From: a bacterium
GTDB taxonomy: Bacteria > CSSED10-310 > JAJRTK01
Reading direction: 5' to 3'
Length of the DNA stretch: 5,410 nucleotides
Assembly: GCA_024278345.1 (NCBI GenBank)
Contig: JAJRTK010000016.1
Location: 1 to 5,410, forward strand
The first letter of the stretch is position 1. Each line of letters begins with the position of its first letter. A model generated the notes under the pieces. The model saw only the letters and a program-made list of their open reading frames with translations, was not told where the DNA came from and ran no database searches. The position numbers and the translations under genes were made by a program. Shown here in pieces: positions 1-5,400 of the stretch.

Positions 1-4
1 CGAG

Positions 5-58
5 CTCCCTGGTGGGTGCAGGGCGAAGTCCTGCCAGGGGACGGGGGACAGCGTCCCC
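5..58. repeat. Two GC-rich hairpins of intergenic-repeat type
   Basis: The first hairpin has arms GCAGGGC (18-24) and GTCCTGC (28-34) around GAA, with one G-T pair; flanking CCCTG (7-11) and CAGGG (35-39) can extend it. The second has perfect arms GGGGAC (44-49) and GTCCCC (53-58) around AGC. Alternating GC hairpins with GAA and AGC loops resemble short dispersed palindromes found between genes in many bacteria; this resemblance is from memory. Confidence 0.5.
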
Positions 59-69
59 GGACGACCGCC

Positions 70-113
70 GGGTAACGCGATGCGTGACCCTTCGAGTCAC
101 GCAAACGTGACCC
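70..113. repeat. Cluster of overlapping, mutually exclusive inverted repeats
   Basis: Four segments: GGGTAACGC (70-78), GCGTGACCC (82-90), GTCACGCA (96-103) and CGTGACCC (106-113). The first two pair with one mismatch. The second pairs with the third through TGCGTGAC (81-88), a perfect 8-bp stem. The third pairs with the fourth over six bases around CAAA. Each middle segment thus has two partners. The CGTGACCC direct repeat (83-90 and 106-113) explains part of this. Confidence 0.5.
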
Positions 114-195
114 GCCGAGCGGAGCGCGGCGCCGCCCGATGCCAAGTTTTTTTTCCGCGACCCATTGTCCCGCTTTGCGTGGATACCCGCGGGAA

Positions 196-2400
196 TCAAA
201 GCAACTCCTTGAGCTTCTTTTCCGCGAGCCGTTTGACCAGGTCCCCGTCATTCGTTCCGACGGTTGCGTTCTCGTAGGAAAGAGCCTTTTGGTAATTGTC
301 TCTTGCTTCGGAACTGTACCCAAGCGCCTTCAAGCATTCAGCCATGTAGTAGTAAACGGTGCCGTTGGTGATGCCGCTCTTCGTCTCGAAGCGAAGTCTA
401 CCCAAGGTATCCACCGCCTTCTGCCAATTTTTGAAGCGCATGTACGCAAGGGCCATGTTGAGCTGAATAAAGTTCTTTTCAAAATTGGACGAAGTCAATT
501 TGCTCATAAGCTGGAGATCGGCAAGCAATTTGTTGTAAAGCAAATCGGGGTTGTTCTTCGGGATCTCCACCGGTGTCTTGTCGATCTGGAGATCGATCTT
601 CTTTTTCTGGCCCCGGGCATCCACCAAGAGCGTGAGCGAGCGGCCAGCTTCACTCTCGGCAATGAGCTTTCGAAGGCTTCGGTTATTGGGGATCGGCTTG
701 TCATTCACTTCCAGGATCGTGTTGCCAGCCCAGATCCCCGCCTCCTTCGCGGGCCCCCCTTCCGAAACCCGGATCACCCCGCATCCCTGGCCGTAAAGGC
801 GATCGACGGCCAACAGGCCGACCCAGCTCTTCGAAAGTACCAAACCGTGGTCGAGGTCCTTGAAGAATTTCGCCACTTTCGCCGAAGACTGGAATTCCAC
901 CGGCACGACATCAGGGTATCCATGGCCACGAAGGTAGAGATAGAGATGGATACTCGTTTGGAGGCGTTGCTGGGGAAAAATGCCGAACAAAAGCAAATCG
1001 CAATCCAGCTTTTGGCAAACTGTCTCCAGTTGATTTGCCAGGATCTCGCTCCGGTTTGCGTCGATTTTGCCCACTGCCAGATCCCGCAGACTCGAGAACC
1101 CGGCTGCCGTCAGCGCATTCTGAACGTCCTCGGCGGGTGGCCAAAGCAGATTGAGGGTCTGGACCTCGGAAAGCCCTTTTCGCAGACGACCGGCAACACT
1201 GGCCATCAAGTTTCTATCGGCGTGCTGCACCAGTCCGGCAAACGCGAGAGTGGGGCGTAACGCCGCAAAAATTTCCGTTTTTCGCCCCTTGATGAGGCTG
1301 ACCTCGGAAAACCACGAGCCGACGCCTGTCTTCTTCACCAACAACCGGTAGTTTCCCGAGCAAACGGTTCCTTCCAGCTCCACCGGAGTCGTTCCAAGAT
1401 ACTCGTCGCCAAGATAAACCTTGGCGCCATCTACCGAAGAATCCACCGCCAAAGTCGCCCGGCTGTCTGGCAACAGGAAGGGTTCGAATTCCCGGGTCTC
1501 CGCATCGACGCTGATGTTTTCCACACGAGTCTCGTAACAGGGCTTTTCAATCCTCAGAGTGTGAATACCGGGCTTGACGTAGTTGATTTCCAGCGCTTTC
1601 GATAACTCGCCGCAATCATAGGCCGGGCCGAACCGATCGCAATCCTCCGGAGACGGGCTGCCGGAAGTCGTGCCGATTAACTTGTCATCAAGATAAATCC
1701 TTGCACCGGATGGTTGCGTGTAGAGAATGATATCCCCGGTAATCCGAGTCAGTGCAACATTTCGCTGCAACTGCTGATCCGGAAGGATGGTGATCTTCTC
1801 GGAATAGGTGTCGTATCCCTGGAGCCTCACCTCCAAGTCACGGACTCCCTTGTAGGCAGATACGGCGAAAAGGGGAGTCAGGCCGATCCGCTTTTCTTCC
1901 AGGTAGACCTCCGCACTACTTGGCTCGGAATCGATGAACAGTGTTCCCAGCTCCTCCTTTTTCACTTCTTCAAGGAGCGCCTCGATCTTGGGGGAGGCCG
2001 ATGCATCGGGTTTCATCCCGGAGTCGAGGCGGAGAGCGGCGGCGAAGTCCTCTCGGGCTCTGAGCTGCTCACCGATAGCCACGTAGACCTGTCCTCGGAG
2101 AAAGAAGGCCCGAACCAAGACCTCCTGCTCCTTGGGAGTCAGCTTTCGCGTCGTGCTGAATTGCTGGGTGAGATTGATGACCTTACGGAAATCTAAAAGT
2201 GACTCGTGAAGGAGGCCGCCGGAAAACTTGAGCTCGGCCCGAGTGAGCATTCCCCGCAAAATCGCCTCATCCTCAGTCAGCTCGTCGAGCTGGGCAAAGC
2301 CGGGAACCGTGGACAAAAAGCAAGCGACGGCGAAGATGGATAAGGCGGCTTTCACGGCCACGAAATGCCGTTTGCTTTGGAGCGGAAAATCCGACATCAT
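196..2400 (-). CDS. Exported PEGA-PDZ-TPR repeat protein (734 aa)
   Basis: Probably a periplasmic or outer-envelope scaffold; no enzymatic motif is visible. Residues 1-36 look like a signal peptide (basic K10/R11/K17, hydrophobic stretch about 18-33, likely cut after GFA36). TPR-like helices span about 52-128. Three PEGA domains follow at about 151-217, 221-310 and 314-382, with cores AEVYLEEKRIGLTPL (163-177), ARIYLDDKLIGTTSG (233-247) and AKVYLGDEYLGTTPV (326-340). PEGA domains are surface or periplasmic beta-modules, often thought to bind other proteins or cell-wall material. Residues 384-520 form an alpha/beta segment I cannot assign, vaguely like CsgG/TolB-N folds. A PDZ domain follows (about 526-606; GCGVIRV carboxylate loop, then PAKEAGIWAGNTILEVND), with no serine protease domain attached. 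TPRs at about 641-712 end the protein. The first of two adjacent ATGs lies 8 bases from an AGGGAG site; the second is equally possible. The domain calls are firm; the cellular role is unknown. Confidence 0.93.
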   Translation of the reverse strand: MMSDFPLQSKRHFVAVKAALSIFAVACFLSTVPGFAQLDELTEDEAILRGMLTRAELKFSGGLLHESLLDFRKVINLTQQFSTTRKLTPKEQEVLVRAFFLRGQVYVAIGEQLRAREDFAAALRLDSGMKPDASASPKIEALLEEVKKEELGTLFIDSEPSSAEVYLEEKRIGLTPLFAVSAYKGVRDLEVRLQGYDTYSEKITILPDQQLQRNVALTRITGDIILYTQPSGARIYLDDKLIGTTSGSPSPEDCDRFGPAYDCGELSKALEINYVKPGIHTLRIEKPCYETRVENISVDAETREFEPFLLPDSRATLAVDSSVDGAKVYLGDEYLGTTPVELEGTVCSGNYRLLVKKTGVGSWFSEVSLIKGRKTEIFAALRPTLAFAGLVQHADRNLMASVAGRLRKGLSEVQTLNLLWPPAEDVQNALTAAGFSSLRDLAVGKIDANRSEILANQLETVCQKLDCDLLLFGIFPQQRLQTSIHLYLYLRGHGYPDVVPVEFQSSAKVAKFFKDLDHGLVLSKSWVGLLAVDRLYGQGCGVIRVSEGGPAKEAGIWAGNTILEVNDKPIPNNRSLRKLIAESEAGRSLTLLVDARGQKKKIDLQIDKTPVEIPKNNPDLLYNKLLADLQLMSKLTSSNFEKNFIQLNMALAYMRFKNWQKAVDTLGRLRFETKSGITNGTVYYYMAECLKALGYSSEARDNYQKALSYENATVGTNDGDLVKRLAEKKLKELL

Positions 2401-2408
2401 GAGGAGTT

Positions 2409-2414
2409 CTCCCT
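2409..2414 (-). promoter_or_regulatory. Ribosome binding site of the PEGA/PDZ gene
   Basis: On the minus strand this reads AGGGAG, 8 bases before the ATG at 2400 and 11 before the in-frame ATG at 2397. The spacing favours the first ATG, but both are workable. Confidence 0.7.
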
Positions 2415-2440
2415 ACGCTTCCTGCAAAGGGTGAAGATCG

Positions 2441-2449
2441 AGCATATCA
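2441..2449 (-). promoter_or_regulatory. Candidate extended -10 promoter of the PEGA/PDZ gene
   Basis: The minus strand reads TGATATGCT, that is, a TGn extension followed by TATGCT (4 of 6 matches to TATAAT). No good -35 box lies 16-18 bases upstream, which is typical of extended -10 promoters. The start of transcription would be near 2434, giving a leader of about 34 bases that contains the AGGGAG ribosome site. Confidence 0.4.
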
Positions 2450-2459
2450 AAATCGGCGA

Positions 2460-2486
2460 CCATCGCTGAGCGGCTGCGAGCGATGG
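2460..2486. promoter_or_regulatory. 8-bp palindrome overlapping the expected -35 region (operator candidate)
   Basis: CCATCGCT (2460-2467) and AGCGATGG (2479-2486) are perfect inverted repeats separated by 11 bases. The centre-to-centre distance of 19 bases (nearly two helical turns) suits a dimeric DNA-binding protein. The left arm covers the place where a -35 box would lie for the -10 candidate at 2441-2446. It could instead fold as an RNA hairpin in read-through transcripts. No regulator is encoded in the window. Confidence 0.4.
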
Positions 2487-2490
2487 GAGC

Positions 2491-2544
2491 GGAAGCCAAC
2501 CAAAAGGGGAAACAAGCTGGTGAGCAACGTTTCCGGAGGCTTCC
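2491..2544 (-). terminator. Nested inverted repeat after the TPR-propeller gene, possible weak terminator
   Basis: It begins 22 bases past the TGA at 2567. The outer arms are GGAAGCC (2491-2497) and GGCTTCC (2538-2544); the inner arms are GGAAAC (2508-2513) and GTTTCC (2529-2534). Inside these, GCT and AGC can add three pairs. On the minus strand the inner hairpin is followed by CCTTTTGG, a short and poor U-tract, so termination would be partial at best. The outer arms could form an alternative, larger structure. Confidence 0.3.
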
Positions 2545-2566
2545 ACTCGTTCTTGGCGCTACCGGT

Positions 2567-4048
2567 TCAATAGTATTTCCGGATCACGTTCTCCTTGCGG
2601 TCGAAAATATAGATGATCCCCGCCGAATCGACCGCAATCTCTTCGGGCTTGTTGAGACCGGGGGGCTTGAAAACGGTGATCAGGTTGAGATCGGGACTGA
2701 AAACAGCGACCTGCTTTTCCTTTTCGTCCAGAAGATAGATCGTACCCGTGAGATCCACCGCGACCCGGCTCATTCTCTTGAGGGAGTATTTCGGTCCCGT
2801 CTTGTCGATATTCGCTGCTCGGCCACCGTTGGAATCGATACGAGTCAGGCGGTTGAGCTTCCCGTCGATGAGGTAGAGAAAACCTCGCGGATCGATGGTC
2901 AGGTCCTTGATACCGTTGAACCGGAAATTCGGAAATTCCCGGATGAAGTTTGCCTCTTTGTCGAAGCGAATCAGACTGTCCGCTTTCTCTACCTGAACGT
3001 AGAAATGGCGCTCCGCGCTCCGGACCAGGGAAACGAGCTTCTCCAGTTTCTGGAGCCCTTTCGATGTCTTCTTTTTGAAGATAAGCTCTTTGCCTTCAAA
3101 ATAGACAGACTTCTTTTTCACGACATAGAGAGTTCCCGCACCGTCAACACAGAGATCCCGGACCTCTTTTTGGCCGGCGATGGGGGGAAGCGGCGTTCCT
3201 GCCGAGGAAAAAACCTTGACCAGCGAGCTCCCATCCTTGGCCACGTAAAGGTTGTCGTCCCGATCCACCGCTAAGGCCACCACCTTCTTGAACTGCTTGC
3301 TCGAAAAGGAAGCGTCCACGCGATAGAGCTTCTTGTGCCCCGTGGGGATGCGGATGCTTGTCCGGTACAGGTTGTTGATCACCCGCAATGCACGCAGCGA
3401 CACATCTTCGTTGTCGTATTCGTCAATGGTCTTTTGCAGGAGCTCCATGGCCTGGATCGGCTCGCCAAGGTAGATAAGAGTCAGTCCCAGATGGTAGAGC
3501 GCCTGCGGCGCCAATTCGCTCCGAGGGAATTCATCCACGAGCCGCTGGAAGGTGCTTCGCGCGTTGCGAAACTCTTGTAGCTTGGCCTTGATGAGCCCCG
3601 AATGGAGCAAGGCATCGTCCACGAGGTCGCTTCGCGCGTAGATGTTGGAGACCCGCGTGAAATTCGCATCGGCCTTTTCCATGTCGAATCCAGGAAAAGC
3701 AAGGTCTTCGTAGATTTGGCCGATCTTGAAATAGGCCCGCGGAGCCATGTTACGGTCGCCAAAATCCGAGATCAGCTTATTGAAGCTGTCCATGGCAGCC
3801 TGGTATTTCCCGTTTCCCAGGAAGTAGTTCCCCAGCTCGTAGAGAGCCTCATCCGCATACTCGCTGTCGGCATGGGACGTGTAAATGCGCTCAAGGTCCT
3901 TGAGTGCCTCGTCGGGCCGGCCCTGGCGAAGCAGGAGCCGCGCATTCTCGTAGAGCCCCCGGACAACCTCTTCTCCATCGACCGCATGGGCGGGCAGGCT
4001 AGTGGCCAGCCCGATCAAGACCAACATCCCCGTTTTCCATCTCATCAT
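2567..4048 (-). CDS. Exported TPR and NHL-like beta-propeller protein (493 aa)
   Basis: Likely a periplasmic protein-interaction scaffold; I recognise no named family member. Residues 1-22 form a clear signal peptide (R3/K5, hydrophobic 7-18, AHA cleavage site at 20-22), with no lipobox cysteine. Residues 24-213 contain about five TPRs (near 27-60, 64-97, 101-137, 143-176, 180-213) of the BamD/YbgF type, with typical A-Y-LG and A---F motifs. Residues 238-493 carry about six NHL-like blades, each with a V/I-A-VD--G-LY-- pattern: ALAVDRDDNLYVA (258-270), DLCVDGAGTLYVV (298-310), DLTIDPRGFLYLI (382-394), VAVDLTGTIYLLD (429-441) and IAVDSAGIIYIFD (471-483); the blade at 335-372 is diverged. No catalytic residues are apparent. 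The start has a strong AAGGAGG site 6 bases upstream (9 from the second ATG, also possible). The gene sits 90 bases after the kinase and 166 before the PEGA/PDZ gene. The domain calls are firm; the function is inferred. Confidence 0.93.
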   Translation of the reverse strand: MMRWKTGMLVLIGLATSLPAHAVDGEEVVRGLYENARLLLRQGRPDEALKDLERIYTSHADSEYADEALYELGNYFLGNGKYQAAMDSFNKLISDFGDRNMAPRAYFKIGQIYEDLAFPGFDMEKADANFTRVSNIYARSDLVDDALLHSGLIKAKLQEFRNARSTFQRLVDEFPRSELAPQALYHLGLTLIYLGEPIQAMELLQKTIDEYDNEDVSLRALRVINNLYRTSIRIPTGHKKLYRVDASFSSKQFKKVVALAVDRDDNLYVAKDGSSLVKVFSSAGTPLPPIAGQKEVRDLCVDGAGTLYVVKKKSVYFEGKELIFKKKTSKGLQKLEKLVSLVRSAERHFYVQVEKADSLIRFDKEANFIREFPNFRFNGIKDLTIDPRGFLYLIDGKLNRLTRIDSNGGRAANIDKTGPKYSLKRMSRVAVDLTGTIYLLDEKEKQVAVFSPDLNLITVFKPPGLNKPEEIAVDSAGIIYIFDRKENVIRKYY

Positions 4049-4054
4049 CGGTTG

Positions 4055-4061
4055 CCTCCTT
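4055..4061 (-). promoter_or_regulatory. Strong ribosome binding site of the TPR-propeller gene
   Basis: On the minus strand this reads AAGGAGG, a near-perfect Shine-Dalgarno sequence. It lies 6 bases before the ATG at 4048 and 9 before the second ATG at 4045, which supports the start and suggests efficient translation. Confidence 0.8.
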
Positions 4062-4071
4062 GGCCGGTAGT

Positions 4072-4095
4072 GGCTCTCACCTTGGTGAATGAGCC
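4072..4095. promoter_or_regulatory. Stem-loop or operator in the leader of the TPR-propeller gene
   Basis: Two stacked 5-bp inverted repeats: outer arms GGCTC (4072-4076) and GAGCC (4091-4095), inner arms TCACC (4077-4081) and GGTGA (4084-4088), with a two-base bulge at 4089-4090. The tightest centre is two bases, so the RNA would open the closing pair. It lies between the predicted transcription start and the ribosome site. There is no T-run on either strand, so it is not an intrinsic terminator. Confidence 0.4.
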
Positions 4096-4104
4096 AACCA
4101 ACGT

Positions 4105-4133
4105 TTACTACTACAAGAGTCGGAAGGCGTCAA
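4105..4133 (-). promoter_or_regulatory. Candidate sigma-70-type promoter of the TPR-propeller gene
   Basis: On the minus strand TTGACG (4128-4133, 5 of 6 matches to the -35 consensus) is followed after 17 bases by TAGTAA (4105-4110, 3 of 6 to the -10 consensus). It starts only 6 bases after the kinase stop codon. Transcription would begin near 4098, giving a leader of about 50 bases with a stem-loop and the AAGGAGG site. The -10 is weak, so confidence is modest. Confidence 0.35.
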
Positions 4134-4138
4134 TAAAA

Positions 4139-5206
4139 TCACCGCTTCTCCGGCCCAAAACCGCTTTGCCTAAGGTAGGATTCTCCCAGAAGATCGGCCA
4201 TTTCTGGTACTTTTGCTCCCACGTCACGGGCAAGGGCCAACTGACCGGTTGCCCGAAGAAGATTGTGTCCTCCGCGGGTCGATGCGATGGCCGGATCCCA
4301 CCCAAAATAGGATTCGCGCAGCGCATCCGCGGCAAAGCGCGCTGAAAGCTCCAGACAGATCCGTTCCACGGCCGCCGGAATCGACCGCACTTCTTCCCCA
4401 GTGAGCCAGCTTCCCGCCATCTCGACGTAACCGCCGACGGCCTGAGCGTAGAAGGTCAGGTCAAAGCAGGGCGCAGGGCTGTTCTCGTCCATGACATTGC
4501 ACCAAGAGCGGAGGGCATCCCCAAGTTCAAGATCCAGACTCGTCCAACCCATCGTGTCGAGATCGACGACGCCCACGACTTTGTTCCCGCCGTCAAAAAG
4601 AAAATTGCTCACCTTGGGATCGCCGTGGCCGATCCGGAGGGGCAAGCTCAAAGGCTCCCCCCAAGCTTCCCAACGCTGGAAGATCTCTTGAGCCAAAACG
4701 CCGACTCTGGTGGCGAGGCGATGGTCGGGGTACTGCTCCAGGGCGGCGCCCAAGGAACGCATGTGGCCGTGGGTTTCGTGTATCCCCGGGCGGGCTTGCG
4801 CGAAGGTGTGGTGGAAGCTGGATAGCGCGTTGTGGAAGCTGGCAAGGGTTTTGCCCAGGGAAGCCGCCTGAGCCTCCGTTTCGAGCCGATGAAGGGTGCG
4901 GCCCGGAAGCCGCGTCATCAACCGCCAGATCCCTCTCGCCTCAGGTTCCGTCGCCGAGACCCAGAGCTTGCCACCACGAGTTCGCTCAAGCGTTGGGACA
5001 GGGACTCCCGAGGCCGTTAATACCGATGTTAGGGTCTCGATATCGAGGTTGACTTCTGGCGAGAAAATTGGACTCAGCCGCTGGAGGATGAAATCGCGGC
5101 CAACGCGGTAAGTCTGGTTGATGAGCCCGCCGGAAAGAGGCTCCACGGGAAGCCCATGGGCCTTAGGGTAACGGGAAAGAACGGATTCGGGTACAGGTCG
5201 AAACAT
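4139..5206 (-). CDS. APH/choline-kinase-fold phosphotransferase, N-acetylhexosamine 1-kinase-like (355 aa)
   Basis: Predicted cytoplasmic ATP-dependent small-molecule kinase. Visible motifs: a nucleotide loop SGGLINQTYRV (25-35); FILQRLSP (39-46), matching the ILQRIN-type strand I recall from NahK-like kinases; the hinge-region segment IWRLMTRLPG (93-102); the catalytic loop HGDPKVSNFLFD (194-205), with base D196 and metal ligand N201; and the metal-binding VVDLDTMGW (213-221), in the DFG position, with D215 and D217. All key residues are present, so the enzyme is probably active. The HGDPKVSN and VVDLDT spacing fits NahK-type sugar 1-kinases better than aminoglycoside kinases, but homoserine, choline or other substrates cannot be excluded, and resistance should not be inferred. 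Length is normal for the family. The frame runs open upstream to a TTG at 5284, but that stretch is Arg/Pro-rich and unlike the family, and ATG 5206 follows a G-run that could serve as a weak ribosome site. No signal peptide or membrane segment is seen. Its link to the downstream genes is unclear. Confidence 0.88.
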   Translation of the reverse strand: MFRPVPESVLSRYPKAHGLPVEPLSGGLINQTYRVGRDFILQRLSPIFSPEVNLDIETLTSVLTASGVPVPTLERTRGGKLWVSATEPEARGIWRLMTRLPGRTLHRLETEAQAASLGKTLASFHNALSSFHHTFAQARPGIHETHGHMRSLGAALEQYPDHRLATRVGVLAQEIFQRWEAWGEPLSLPLRIGHGDPKVSNFLFDGGNKVVGVVDLDTMGWTSLDLELGDALRSWCNVMDENSPAPCFDLTFYAQAVGGYVEMAGSWLTGEEVRSIPAAVERICLELSARFAADALRESYFGWDPAIASTRGGHNLLRATGQLALARDVGAKVPEMADLLGESYLRQSGFGPEKR

Positions 5207-5208
5207 AG

Positions 5209-5215
5209 CCCCCCC
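5209..5215 (-). promoter_or_regulatory. G-run serving as weak ribosome site, deciding the kinase start
   Basis: Seven consecutive G residues on the minus strand end two bases before the ATG at 5206. A G-run can pair with the anti-Shine-Dalgarno CCUCC only partly through G-U pairs, so this is a weak site with tight spacing. It still fits better than anything before the TTG at 5284. Confidence 0.4.
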
Positions 5216-5361
5216 GATGTGGGACGGTTCCCGAGCCCGCCTGGGGAGGTTCGGGGCAGTTGGCCGAAGGCGAAAGGATGTCAAGGGGCGATTCGTGGGG
5301 ACCTATCAGATCCGGTTGACAACATCACCGCTGGGGCGGGCCTCCTTCCCGGCTCCGTGCA

Positions 5362-5400
5362 GCCCGGAGGGCGCTACACCGGCAAGATGCCGGTGCCACC
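5362..5400. repeat. Two tandem short hairpins with similar tails, dispersed-repeat type
   Basis: Unit 1 has arms GCCC (5362-5365) and GGGC (5369-5372) around GGA, followed by GCTAC. Unit 2 has perfect arms CACCGGCA (5377-5384) and TGCCGGTG (5388-5395) around AGA; the tail GCCACC (5395-5400) overlaps the last base of the right arm. Both follow a stem, purine triloop, stem, GC(T/C)AC plan. From memory, similar units occur many times between genes in several environmental bacterial phyla. No gene overlaps. Confidence 0.5.

Larger units (their letters stand above)
1..195. other. Non-coding region downstream of the PEGA/PDZ gene
   Basis: No credible gene. The left two thirds are packed with GC-rich inverted repeats (listed separately). 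A plus-strand run of eight T at 147-154 is not preceded by a convincing stem. No canonical intrinsic terminator for the PEGA/PDZ gene is visible on the minus strand, so its transcript may end by Rho or further left. Confidence 0.6.

Noticed and set aside
126-154. Intrinsic terminator on the plus strand (GC-rich stretch followed by eight T)
   Set aside because: The only perfect palindrome (126-135) has no usable loop and lies 11 bases before the T-run; pairings nearer the T-run have about three base pairs.
139-1260. A 373-codon open frame on the plus strand
   Set aside because: It is wholly antisense to the PEGA/PDZ gene or its 3' flank, its translation resembles no family, and there is no good ribosome site. 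The opposite strand has clear PDZ and TPR motifs.
2320-2331. Possible lipobox (AVAC, cysteine 27) in the PEGA/PDZ protein
   Set aside because: The hydrophobic stretch before it is too short and the -3 position is alanine, while a standard cleavage site follows at residue 36.
2483-3274. A 263-codon plus-strand frame
   Set aside because: Antisense to the propeller gene and its downstream spacer, with no recognisable domain; a by-product of codon bias.
3602-4345. A 247-codon plus-strand frame spanning the gap between the propeller and kinase genes
   Set aside because: It overlaps two well-supported genes in antisense, has no domain signature, and its end is a patchwork of unrelated frames.
4139-5206. 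Aminoglycoside-resistance gene
   Set aside because: Only the general APH fold is shared; the ILQR and DLDT segments fit sugar-kinase-like members better, and there is no mobile-element context.
5207-5284. N-terminal extension of the kinase to a TTG codon
   Set aside because: The 26 extra residues are Arg/Pro-rich and unlike the family, and there is no Shine-Dalgarno site before the TTG; the family-like sequence starts just after ATG 5206.
5316-5321. Plus-strand TTGACA as a -35 box
   Set aside because: No -10 box at suitable spacing and no plus-strand gene follows.
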